From: Lachnospiraceae bacterium | GTDB taxonomy: Bacteria; Bacillota; Clostridia; Lachnospirales; Lachnospiraceae | Direction of reading: 5' to 3' | DNA: 54,735 nucleotides | Assembly (NCBI GenBank): GCA_024698485.1 | Contig: JAILRC010000048.1 | Location: 1-54,735 of the forward strand | Made by a program: the position numbers and the translations under genes | The notes under the pieces: model-generated | The model's database searches: none | Told to the model about the DNA's origin: nothing | Seen by the model: only the letters and a program-made list of their open reading frames with translations | In this document: one piece after another, positions 32,754 to 41,594 of the stretch | How the letters are laid out: each line of letters begins with the position of its first letter | Position numbering within the stretch: position 1 is the stretch's first letter

Positions 32754-34742
32754 ATGAGATTTAAAATAATAAGAACGATCATCGCCGTCTGTGCTCTTGC
32801 ACCGGCATTTGTACTGCCGGCCTCGGGCTGCGGCACGGAACCTTCCGTGTTCCCGTCTGCTGCACCAAGCCCCGCCGAAACGGATGTACCTTCCGTGATC
32901 ACCAAAGAATGGGATCCCGGTGAGCTTCTGATGGCGGATTTCACACTTTATAACGTGGACTGCGGCTCCGTTTCGGAAACCTCCTTCCCCGAAGGAACGT
33001 CCCGGGGACTGTGTCAGTCGGTTTCGGATCAGCCTTACGGAAAAGATCCCGTTACGGAAGCCGTCTGGGGTTATCGCGAAGATCCTTCGGTCCTTCGTGA
33101 AGAAGACTCTCTGGGAGAAGGCTTCACAGTTTCCAAATGGGTGATCGACAAGGAAACAACGGACCCGAACCAAACCTCCATCTGCTACGATTTTCAGGTT
33201 CCCGAAGGAAACTACACCGTGACACTGGGTTTCTTCAATCCCTTCGGAGTCAGAAAGATCGATGTGGACTGTGAAGGACGTAAACGGATCTCGGGTGAAA
33301 AGATCCTTCGTTACAGCACCAACGAAAAAGAATTCGATGTAAGTGTCAGTGACGGGGAGCTCAACCTGAAGGTTTACAACTCCGCTGCCAACACTTTCAT
33401 GGAAACCCCAATCTTAAGTTACATAAAGATAGCAAAAGAACCGGAATACACAAGGGAACTCCTTGCCGCAGCAGTGGAAGCCATGTCGGGAGTCAACACC
33501 GACGACTATACATCCGAATCCGCAGAAGCCTATCTCTCAAGCCTCGAAAAAGCAAAAACCTACCTTGCAAAAGAAAGCAACAAGGGATCCGCTTCCATTA
33601 AACTAAAATTCAAAGATCTAAGGGAGAGTTACAAAATGCTTACAAAAAAGTACAAATATGATTCTTTCAGACCCGGCGAGGTCTGGACCGATACCGAGGG
33701 AACTCCTGTTCAGGCCCACGGCGGCCAGGTTCAGCAAATGGAGATCCCCGATCCCGACACCGGCAAGACCGTCACAAAATGGGTATGGGTAGGCGAAGAC
33801 AAGACCCACGGATACCGCGGCGGCGTATGCGCATATACTTCCGATGACCTTTACAACTGGCACTACGAAGGCATCATCATGAGAAATGTTCCTTCCAGAA
33901 GATCTCTTGAAAAGGAAGAATATTTCAAGAGCCTGTACGCAGGCTATACGGATGCCCAACTTGACGATGTGGCCCTTGCTCTCGATGCGGAGCGTGCGGT
34001 CATAGAGCGTCCCAAGCTCATATACAACGAAAAGAACAAACAGTACGTTCTCTGGTTCCATGCAGACGGTCCCACCGCCACCAGCGACAGCAATTATGCC
34101 GCTGCCTGTGCGGGAGTTGCCGTAAGCGACACCCCCTTCGGTCCCTATCGTTTTGTTGGAAGGTACAGGCTCAACACCTGTCCTCCCGATCAGGAAGACA
34201 AACATCCCCAGAGCAGAGGCATGGCAAGAGACATGAACCTTTTCAGGGATACGGACGGAACTGCCTACATCATCTACTCCAGCGAAGAAAATCTCACGCT
34301 TTACATATCAAAGCTCAACGACGATTACACCTACCTTGCCACTCCTCCGGAGCAGGCTGTCTACGGAAAGGATTTCATCCGTCTCTTCCCCGGGGCACAG
34401 CGCGAAGCTCCCGCCCTCTTCCTTAAGGACGGAAAGTACTACCTCATGACTTCAGGCTGCACGGGATGGGCTCCCAACCAGGCGAGATACTACATGGCAG
34501 ACTCGGTCATGGGCGAGTGGGTGTCTTACGGAGATCCCTGCATCGGTGATGAAAAACACACCACCTTCGACTCCCAGAGCACATGTATCTTCCAAGATCC
34601 TGCCACAGGCACCTGGATCTATATGGGTGACAGGTGGTTCTCCGACAAGCTGAACGATTCCAGATACATCTGGCTTCCCATCAGTTTTACGGACAAGGGA
34701 GAAATGCGTATCGGATTTGTTTCGGAATGGACCTTAAAGTAA
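32754..34742 (+). CDS. GH43 lipoprotein (galactanase-like) with malectin-like and FIVAR-like modules
   Basis: 662 residues. Lipobox PASGC puts the anchor near Cys26. Residues 50-235 look like a malectin-type beta-sandwich, 240-305 a helical FIVAR-like spacer, and 305-662 a GH43 five-blade propeller: QAHGGQV (about 320), GVCAYTSDDLYNWHYEG, ERPKLIYN (candidate acid Glu near 416), ARDMNLFRDTDGTAYIIYSSEE, REAPALFLKDGKYYLMTSGC and TFDSQSTC. These match the subfamily containing exo-beta-1,3-galactanases, so arabinogalactan-type side-chain or backbone cleavage is likely (inference). Ribosome site GGGGAG. First gene of the cluster. Confidence 0.85.
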   Translation: MRFKIIRTIIAVCALAPAFVLPASGCGTEPSVFPSAAPSPAETDVPSVITKEWDPGELLMADFTLYNVDCGSVSETSFPEGTSRGLCQSVSDQPYGKDPVTEAVWGYREDPSVLREEDSLGEGFTVSKWVIDKETTDPNQTSICYDFQVPEGNYTVTLGFFNPFGVRKIDVDCEGRKRISGEKILRYSTNEKEFDVSVSDGELNLKVYNSAANTFMETPILSYIKIAKEPEYTRELLAAAVEAMSGVNTDDYTSESAEAYLSSLEKAKTYLAKESNKGSASIKLKFKDLRESYKMLTKKYKYDSFRPGEVWTDTEGTPVQAHGGQVQQMEIPDPDTGKTVTKWVWVGEDKTHGYRGGVCAYTSDDLYNWHYEGIIMRNVPSRRSLEKEEYFKSLYAGYTDAQLDDVALALDAERAVIERPKLIYNEKNKQYVLWFHADGPTATSDSNYAAACAGVAVSDTPFGPYRFVGRYRLNTCPPDQEDKHPQSRGMARDMNLFRDTDGTAYIIYSSEENLTLYISKLNDDYTYLATPPEQAVYGKDFIRLFPGAQREAPALFLKDGKYYLMTSGCTGWAPNQARYYMADSVMGEWVSYGDPCIGDEKHTTFDSQSTCIFQDPATGTWIYMGDRWFSDKLNDSRYIWLPISFTDKGEMRIGFVSEWTLK

Positions 34743-34766
34743 CACTAAATCGGCGGAGGGAAAGAA

Positions 34767-37661
34767 ATGAAAGGTCATTTCATTAAAAAAGCCACTGCTC
34801 TTGCTCTGGTCGCTGTCCTTGCCCTGCCTCTCACATCAGTCAAGGGTGCGGCGGTAAAAACCGAGGACGCGAGACCGGATCTTCAGGCAATGGTACATAA
34901 CGCAGACAGCTACAGCGCCTATCTGGATGCTCACAGGGACGCTGCGGTCCCGGACAGGGAGATCCAGATCCCGGGAGCGTCCTATAAGACTGCAGACACA
35001 GGGTTTGAAGTTCTTGATTCCTATGAAGGCAGAAGCGGCAAAAGTCTCCTGACAGGCGAAGAAGGTTCCGTAACCTATGAATTCAATGTTTCGGAAGCGG
35101 GTTTCTACAACATCCGCATCACCTATTTTCCTGTCAAGGGAAAGAACAACACCATCGAAAGAAAATTGTACGTCAACGGAGAGATTCCTTTTGACGGTTC
35201 GCAGTACATAGAATTCACAAGGATATGGCAGGATGCGGAGGAGATTCTCAGAGATTCCAGAGGCAATGACATCCGCCCCCGTCAGGAAGAAGCTCCCACA
35301 TGGCTCTCCTCCTTTGTGAAAGACAGCGACGGATATGTTACGGAAGCCTATAAATACTATTTTAAAAAGGGAAAGAACACCATCACCCTCACTTCCGTAA
35401 AAGAGCCCATGGTCATCGGAGAGATCCTTTTAACCCATGAACCCGCTCTCCCGTCCTACGCAGAATATGATGCAGCCAACAGAGCCGCAGGGCTTAAGGA
35501 AGCATCCGGAGATCCCGTAAAGATCCAGGGTGAAGATGCCGTCCTTAAATCCGATTCGACTCTTTATCCAATACCCGACAGAACGTCTCCTCTTACCGAA
35601 CCCTACAACGCTTCCAAGACCAGGCTCAATGTAATGGGCGGGTCCAACTGGAAGCTTGTGGGGCAATGGATAACCTGGGAGTTTGAAGTTCCCGAAGACG
35701 GTCTCTATGAGATCATGGTCAAATACAGGCAGAACAAGAATACGGGAGTTACCGTATGCCGTTCCCTGGAGATCGACGGACAGCCCCCTTTTGCGGAAGC
35801 GGAGGAATTTTACTTCTATTATGAAAACGCATGGCAGATCACAACCCTTGGGGACGGACAGAACCCCTACTTCTTCAACCTTTCCAAAGGAAAGCACACA
35901 ATGACTTTCCGCATCGGTCTGGGAGAAGACCTGGCAAATGTACTGGGTGTGGCCAGCGGATGTGTGAATGAACTCAATTCCATATACAGAGAGCTTCTTA
36001 TGATCATCGGAAGTACCCCCGACACCATGCGTGACTACCAGCTGGATGTCAAGTGTCCCGACACTCTGAAGCGTCTGGCCGATCAATACGAAGCAGTAAA
36101 AGGATTAAAAGAGATGGTAAGTGCCTACTCCAAGGGAAGAAAAGGCAGTGAGACACAGGCCATCGATAACCTCATAAACCAGTTGGAACGTATGAGCAAA
36201 AAGCCGGAATACATTGCAAAACAATGGTCGGCTTTCAAGGATAACATCGTTTCCTTAAGTTCCTGGATCCTCACCATGAGCGAGCAGCCTCTTGAGATCG
36301 ATTACATGATGATCTGCGGTCCCGACACAAAGGCACCCAAGGTAAAGCCCGGCTTCTTCAAAAGCCTCTTCCACGAACTGAGACAGTTCTTCGCAAGTTT
36401 CGTGGAAGACTACGACAGCATCGGCGAGATCTATGACGACAAGACAAAAGCTCTGGACGTATGGATCCTGGCAGACGGCAGCAACATCACCAGTATGACC
36501 GGCGGTGGCCGCGATCAGGCCACGGTCATCAAGACTCTGGTGGACAACTACTTTGTTCCGGACAAAAAGATCCCCGTCAACATCAAGCTTGTGAACAAGG
36601 ACGTGCTCCTTTCCGCCACACTGGCAGGAAAGGGTCCCGACGTGGCTCTGAACGTGGCGGGCATAGAGCCCATGAACTACGCTCTTCGAAACGCCGTGGT
36701 GGATCTCACTCAGTTCCCTGATTTCGAAGAGGTTAAGAGCTACTTCTACAGTGAAGCTTTCGACCAGTTCACTCTGGAAGGCGGAGTTTACGCCCTGCCC
36801 CAGACCATGTCCTTCCATGTTCTCTTCTACAGGGCGGACATATTGAACGAGCTGGGTCTTGAAGTTCCCACCACCTGGGATGAGTTTTACAAATGTCTCT
36901 CCGTCATACAGAAAAACAACATGAACGTGGGTATCTTCCCCGACTGGACCACCTTCGCCATGTTCCTGTATCAGCACGGCGGGCAGTATTACACCGAAGA
37001 TTCCAAGTACAGCGCTCTGGATACGGAGAACGCGGTGGCAGCCTTTAAGCAGTGGAGCGGTAATTACGTAAACTACGGAATGCCCGTTTCCTACGATATG
37101 GCAAGCCGTTTCCGTACGGGAGAGATGCCTCTTGCCATCGGCGACTACACGCAGTACAACTACCTTTCCGTATTTGCTCCCGAGATCAAGGGAGACTGGG
37201 GCTTCACTCTGGTACCCGGATATGAAAGGGAGGACGGCACTCTGGACCGCTCGGTTTCCGCATGGGAGACAGCCTGCGTCATCATGGCCACCAGCGATCA
37301 GCAGTCGGAGGCCTGGGAATTCCTTAAATGGTGGATGAGCGACGACACCCAGACAGAGTACGGCAACGAGATCGAAAATGTGCTGGGCGTGGCCGGACGT
37401 GTGGCAACAGCCAACATGAAGGCTCTGGAGCGACTTCCCTGGGCAACTGCGGATTACAGAGAGCTGGTGAAGCAGCTTTCCTGGGTAAAGGCCCTTCCTC
37501 AGGTTCCGGGAGGCTATTTCACAGAACGTCACATAAAGAACGCTTTCTACACTGTTTACAACAATAACGAAGATCCCCGTGAGACCCTTCAGGATTACGT
37601 AAAACAGATCAATTACGAGATCAGGAGAAAACGTCTCGAGTTCGGTCTGGAGATCGATTAG
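34767..37661 (+). CDS. Giant extracellular solute-binding protein fused to beta-sandwich modules
   Basis: 964 residues, about twice a normal CUT1 binding protein. A signal peptide (cleavage near VKGA) without a lipobox cysteine is followed by two malectin/CBM35-like beta-sandwiches (about 50-225 and 250-420), a helical linker (425-520), an amphipathic helix (about 535-555) and a family 1 solute-binding fold (560-964: LDVWILADGS, YALPQTMSFHVLFYRADILNELGLEVPTTWDEF, ETACVIMATSDQQSEAWEFLKWWM). How it stays at the membrane is not evident. It lies 24 nt after the GH43 gene and 8 nt before the permeases it likely serves. Confidence 0.85.
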   Translation: MKGHFIKKATALALVAVLALPLTSVKGAAVKTEDARPDLQAMVHNADSYSAYLDAHRDAAVPDREIQIPGASYKTADTGFEVLDSYEGRSGKSLLTGEEGSVTYEFNVSEAGFYNIRITYFPVKGKNNTIERKLYVNGEIPFDGSQYIEFTRIWQDAEEILRDSRGNDIRPRQEEAPTWLSSFVKDSDGYVTEAYKYYFKKGKNTITLTSVKEPMVIGEILLTHEPALPSYAEYDAANRAAGLKEASGDPVKIQGEDAVLKSDSTLYPIPDRTSPLTEPYNASKTRLNVMGGSNWKLVGQWITWEFEVPEDGLYEIMVKYRQNKNTGVTVCRSLEIDGQPPFAEAEEFYFYYENAWQITTLGDGQNPYFFNLSKGKHTMTFRIGLGEDLANVLGVASGCVNELNSIYRELLMIIGSTPDTMRDYQLDVKCPDTLKRLADQYEAVKGLKEMVSAYSKGRKGSETQAIDNLINQLERMSKKPEYIAKQWSAFKDNIVSLSSWILTMSEQPLEIDYMMICGPDTKAPKVKPGFFKSLFHELRQFFASFVEDYDSIGEIYDDKTKALDVWILADGSNITSMTGGGRDQATVIKTLVDNYFVPDKKIPVNIKLVNKDVLLSATLAGKGPDVALNVAGIEPMNYALRNAVVDLTQFPDFEEVKSYFYSEAFDQFTLEGGVYALPQTMSFHVLFYRADILNELGLEVPTTWDEFYKCLSVIQKNNMNVGIFPDWTTFAMFLYQHGGQYYTEDSKYSALDTENAVAAFKQWSGNYVNYGMPVSYDMASRFRTGEMPLAIGDYTQYNYLSVFAPEIKGDWGFTLVPGYEREDGTLDRSVSAWETACVIMATSDQQSEAWEFLKWWMSDDTQTEYGNEIENVLGVAGRVATANMKALERLPWATADYRELVKQLSWVKALPQVPGGYFTERHIKNAFYTVYNNNEDPRETLQDYVKQINYEIRRKRLEFGLEID

Positions 37662-37669
37662 GAGTTTAC

Positions 37670-38632
37670 ATGGAAAAGGAAGTACAAAAAGAAAAGACCC
37701 CCATGTCTGTGTACACGGGTTATATAAAGAAAAGGGCAAGGCTCATCGGCAAAGACATCATCCGTCACAGGGTCTCCTATCTTTTCATGCTGCCCTACTG
37801 CCTGCTCTTCACAGTTTTCATACTTGCGCCGGTACTGATCTCCATAGGACTGAGCTTCACTTACTTCAACATCCTCGAAAAGCCGCGATTTGTGGGCTGG
37901 CAGAACTACGTGGACCTGTTCTTCGCCGATGAGGTCTTCCTCACAGCCATCAAGAACACCTTCCTCTTTGCCATAGTCACAGGCCCCATCGGCTATTTTA
38001 TGGCTCTGTTCATTGCCTGGATGATAAACGACATCCGCAACAAGAAGGTGCGTGCTTTCATGACGCTGTTGTTCTATGCCCCCACCATCTCCGGTCAGGC
38101 ATATGTGGTCTGGAAGTACATTTTCTCCAGCGATACCTATGGTTTTGCCAATGCATGGCTCATGAAGCTGGGCATTACATTCTCCCCTCATCTGTGGTTC
38201 GAAGACCAGAAATACATCGTGCCCATCCTTATCATAGTGGTACTCTGGATGAGTATGGGAACAGGATTCCTTTCCTTCATAGCAGGTCTCCAGAACGTGG
38301 ACCAGTCCCTGTATGAAGCGGGATATATGGACGGCATCAAAAACCGTTTTCAGGAACTGTGGTACATCACCCTTCCTTCCATGAAGCCTCAGCTCATGTT
38401 CGGTGCGGTAATGACCATCACATCTTCCTTCGCCATCCACGAGCAGCTGGCCGCCCTTGCGGGTTTCCCCAGTGTCAACTACGCAGCCCACACCGTTGTT
38501 TCACACCTTGTGGACTACGGTAACATCCGATTCGAGATGGGATATGCTTCGGCAATAGCTACCCTGCTCTTCATCGTCATGGTCCTTTGCAATAAAGGAA
38601 TTCAGGCGGTGCTCAGAAAGGTAGGGCAGTGA
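37670..38632 (+). CDS. CUT1 sugar ABC importer permease A1 (MalF-like)
   Basis: 320 residues, six TM segments and the EAA loop YEAGYMDGIKNRFQELWYIT (about 210-229), which docks the ATPase. The soluble N-terminal 30 residues are basic. Its stop overlaps the next gene. No ATPase gene is in the cluster, so a shared MsmK-type ATPase must energise it. Confidence 0.92.
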   Translation: MEKEVQKEKTPMSVYTGYIKKRARLIGKDIIRHRVSYLFMLPYCLLFTVFILAPVLISIGLSFTYFNILEKPRFVGWQNYVDLFFADEVFLTAIKNTFLFAIVTGPIGYFMALFIAWMINDIRNKKVRAFMTLLFYAPTISGQAYVVWKYIFSSDTYGFANAWLMKLGITFSPHLWFEDQKYIVPILIIVVLWMSMGTGFLSFIAGLQNVDQSLYEAGYMDGIKNRFQELWYITLPSMKPQLMFGAVMTITSSFAIHEQLAALAGFPSVNYAAHTVVSHLVDYGNIRFEMGYASAIATLLFIVMVLCNKGIQAVLRKVGQ

Positions 38633-38634
38633 TC

Positions 38635-39498
38635 ATGATATTAAAACACAGAAAAAGAGCAAAGCAGTCACATTCACTGGTGGGAAACACCATAAGCATT
38701 GCGCTTTTGGTGATCCTGGGAGCCTTCATGGGTCTTCCTCTGGTGCTGGCCGTCTGCAACTCACTGAAGCCTTTGGAGGAACTCTTCATCTTCCCTCCCC
38801 GCTTCTTTGTGAGAAATCCTTCCTTTAAGAACTTCCATGACATCTTCGTTCTCATGAGCGAGTCATGGGTACCCTTCACACGCTACATCTTCAACACGAA
38901 TTTCATTACCATAGTGGGAACCCTGGGTCACCTCTTTGTAGCCAGTCTCTGTGCCTACCCTCTTGCGAAGCACAGATTCCCCGGAAGGAACTTCATCTTC
39001 TGGCTCATCGTTACGGCCCTCATGTTCTCGAACCATGTAACAGCCATACCGAACTACCTGATAATGTCCAGACTCAACTGGCTCGACAATTATCTTTCAC
39101 TCATAGTTCCCGCCATTGTAAAGCCCATGGGCCTCTTCCTTATGAAGCAGTTCATGGAACAGGTTCCCGATTCCCTGATCGAAGCGGCAAAGATCGACGG
39201 AGCGAGCGAATTCAAGATCTTCTCCCGCATCGTGATGCCCAGCGTAAAACCCGCATGGCTCACCCTCATCATCTTCTGCTTCCAGGATCTTTGGAACTTA
39301 CAGGGCTCGAACTACATCTACAGTGAGGACCTGAAGACACTGCCCTACGCTCTCTCTCAGATATCCGCAGCGGGTATCTCCAGAGCGGGAGCCACGGCCG
39401 CCGTTGCCGTCATCATGATGATCGTTCCCATCACCATCTTCATCCTGTGTCAGAGCAACATCATCGAGACCATGGTGTCCTCGGGTATCAAGGAATAA
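38635..39498 (+). CDS. CUT1 sugar ABC importer permease B1 (MalG-like)
   Basis: 287 residues with six TM segments and the EAA loop IEAAKIDGASEFKIFSRIVM. I use ATG 38635, 8 nt after TAGGG; a GTG at 38629, overlapping the stop of the upstream permease, is the alternative start. It forms the second half of the first importer. Confidence 0.92.
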   Translation: MILKHRKRAKQSHSLVGNTISIALLVILGAFMGLPLVLAVCNSLKPLEELFIFPPRFFVRNPSFKNFHDIFVLMSESWVPFTRYIFNTNFITIVGTLGHLFVASLCAYPLAKHRFPGRNFIFWLIVTALMFSNHVTAIPNYLIMSRLNWLDNYLSLIVPAIVKPMGLFLMKQFMEQVPDSLIEAAKIDGASEFKIFSRIVMPSVKPAWLTLIIFCFQDLWNLQGSNYIYSEDLKTLPYALSQISAAGISRAGATAAVAVIMMIVPITIFILCQSNIIETMVSSGIKE

Positions 39499-39510
39499 GG
39501 GGGTGCACAT

Positions 39511-40986
39511 ATGAAAAAGAAATTTCTCTGGGCACCTTTCGCCATCGCTCTTACGCTGCTTTCCGAGCCCCTGACTGTGAAAGCGGAAGTCCCTTATGAA
39601 ACCTACAGTTACAACTATTACTCCGAGGATGTAAAACAGCCTCACGTATACATTTACGAAGAGACTCTAAATTTCAAGAATTTTGATACTCCTCTTTCAA
39701 GTCCTCAGGATATGTTTGTAAAGGATGACATCTTTTACATCGCGGACACTGGAAACTCCAGGATCGTAAAGACCGATCCCTCGGGGGAACTCCTGCTGGA
39801 GATAAAATGGGCCTCAAATGAAAAAGATCCTCTTTCAAAGCCCCAGGGCGTCTTCGTAACCGATGAAGGCCACATTTACGTGGCAGACAGCGGAAACGGA
39901 AGACTGGTGGAATACGACGGGAACGGAAAGTTCCTGCGTACAGTGGGGAGACCCGTTACTGATCTCATCGATCCCGATGTGGTCTATGTGCCTCAGAAAG
40001 TGGTGGTGGACCACGACGGAAGGATCTATGTCACGGCCTACGGCATAAACCTGGGTCTCATCGAGTTCAATCTCGAGGGTGAGTTCCAGAGTTTCATGGG
40101 CGCCGCTCAGGTTTCCGTCTCCCCTTTCCAGTACATCTGGAAAAACTACTTCTCCACCAAGGAACAGCGTGCCAGAATGGCCACCATCGTTCCCACGGAG
40201 TACAGTAACATCTTCGTAGATGAGAACAATTTCATCTATGCGACCATCAACAACCTTACCAACGCCGACATGATGAACGGAGCGGACGCAGTGAGACGCC
40301 TGAATCCCACAGGTAAGGACATCTTGAGAAGACTGGGCCACTATGCCATCATCGGTGACCTGTACAAGTCGGAGGACAACAAATGGTCTTCCTTCATAGA
40401 CATCACCGCCACGGATTACGGCTGCTATTTCATTCTGGACAATGCCAACGGCAAGGTCTTCGGATATGACTATGACGGCAATTCCCTCTTCGTCTTCGGA
40501 AGGAACGGTAACCGCGAAGGCAACGTCATGAACGCGGTAGCCATCGGAGCGAATGCCGATGCTTCCATGCTTTACATTTTGGATTATCAGCTGAACGGCA
40601 TCCTTTCCTTCTCTGTTACGGATTACGGCAGACATCTTCTGGACGCCCTGAGGCTGAACGACATGGGAGATTCGGAAGGTTCCATAAGGGAATGGGAAGA
40701 GGTGCTCCGTCTGAACAGCAACAACGAATTTGCATATACGGGTCTGGGAAAGAGTTTTCTGGCCAACGGTGAATACAAGAAGGCAATGGAGTACTTTAAG
40801 AGCGGAAACAACAAGAAGTACTACTCCAAGGCACTCTACTACCACCGCAAGGAACTCATGGAAAAGAACTTCGGAAAGATCATGGCACTGCTGGCAGTTC
40901 TGGTGCTGATCCCCGTAACCGTTAGCATCGTAAAGAAAATAAAGAGATGGGCAGGTGAAGTAAAATGCGATATGTCCAAGAATTAA
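39511..40986 (+). CDS. Exported NHL-repeat/TPR protein with C-terminal membrane anchor
   Basis: 491 residues. Signal peptide ending near TVKA-E, then NHL-type beta-propeller repeats (PQDMFVKDDIFYIADTGNSR, PQGVFVTDEGHIYVADSGNG, PQKVVVDHDGRIYVTAYG) over about 45-380, two TPR-like helical hairpins (about 390-450: WEEVLRLNSNNEFAYTGLGK), and a TM helix (about 455-475) with a basic cytoplasmic tail. The topology places propeller and TPR outside the cell. It probably scaffolds binding proteins or glycan on the surface (inference). It overlaps the Yip1 gene by 22 bp. Confidence 0.8.
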   Translation: MKKKFLWAPFAIALTLLSEPLTVKAEVPYETYSYNYYSEDVKQPHVYIYEETLNFKNFDTPLSSPQDMFVKDDIFYIADTGNSRIVKTDPSGELLLEIKWASNEKDPLSKPQGVFVTDEGHIYVADSGNGRLVEYDGNGKFLRTVGRPVTDLIDPDVVYVPQKVVVDHDGRIYVTAYGINLGLIEFNLEGEFQSFMGAAQVSVSPFQYIWKNYFSTKEQRARMATIVPTEYSNIFVDENNFIYATINNLTNADMMNGADAVRRLNPTGKDILRRLGHYAIIGDLYKSEDNKWSSFIDITATDYGCYFILDNANGKVFGYDYDGNSLFVFGRNGNREGNVMNAVAIGANADASMLYILDYQLNGILSFSVTDYGRHLLDALRLNDMGDSEGSIREWEEVLRLNSNNEFAYTGLGKSFLANGEYKKAMEYFKSGNNKKYYSKALYYHRKELMEKNFGKIMALLAVLVLIPVTVSIVKKIKRWAGEVKCDMSKN

Positions 40987-41582
40987 AATATGGTCTGCAT
41001 ATACTGTTCCATCCCTTTGACGGGTTCTGGTGCCTGAAAAGGGAGAAGAAAGGCTCTCTTGCCGCTGCCCTGACCTTTGTGGTCATCACCATCATGCTCA
41101 CCACCTTTGAAAAGCAGACCACCGGTTTTCTTTTCAACACCGTGCGTTTAAAGGACGTCAACGTGGTGGTGGACATACTGACGGTGACCATGGTCTATGT
41201 GCTGTGGTGCGTGGCCAACTGGTGCCTCACCTCCCTCATGGACGGCGAAGGCAAAATGAAGGACATCTTCATTGCCATGGGATATGCCATGCTGCCCCTG
41301 ATCCTCATAAGGCTGCCCCTCATTGTCATCTCCCTGGTGCTGACCTCGGAGGAAGGAACATTTTACTATGTTCTCAGTAACATAAGCTACATCTGGACGG
41401 GGTTCCTGGTGTTCTTCGGAACCATGGTGACCCACCAGTATACCTTTAAAAAGACGGTTCTGACCTGCATATGCACCGTGGTGGGCATGGGCATCATAAT
41501 GTTCATAGGCCTCCTGTTCTTCACGGTGATCCAGCAGATCATCACCTTCGTCACCACCATCTACAAGGAATTAAGGTTTTAG
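40965..41582 (+). CDS. Yip1-family membrane protein
   Basis: 205 residues with five TM helices and the Yip1-domain layout: a short cytoplasmic N-terminus (FHPFDGFWCLKREKKGS), TM helices and the conserved stretch LVFFGTMVTHQYTFKK. The start overlaps the NHL/TPR gene by 22 bp, which suggests fixed stoichiometry of the pair. Bacterial Yip1 proteins have no well defined role; here it sits between surface proteins and two importers. Confidence 0.8.
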   Translation: MRYVQELKYGLHILFHPFDGFWCLKREKKGSLAAALTFVVITIMLTTFEKQTTGFLFNTVRLKDVNVVVDILTVTMVYVLWCVANWCLTSLMDGEGKMKDIFIAMGYAMLPLILIRLPLIVISLVLTSEEGTFYYVLSNISYIWTGFLVFFGTMVTHQYTFKKTVLTCICTVVGMGIIMFIGLLFFTVIQQIITFVTTIYKELRF

Positions 41583-41594
41583 GAAGGAGACATC

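Noticed and set aside
36255-37739. 494-codon minus-strand frame opposite the large binding protein
   Set aside because: It mirrors a well supported coding frame, lacks a start signal and shows no recognisable domain.
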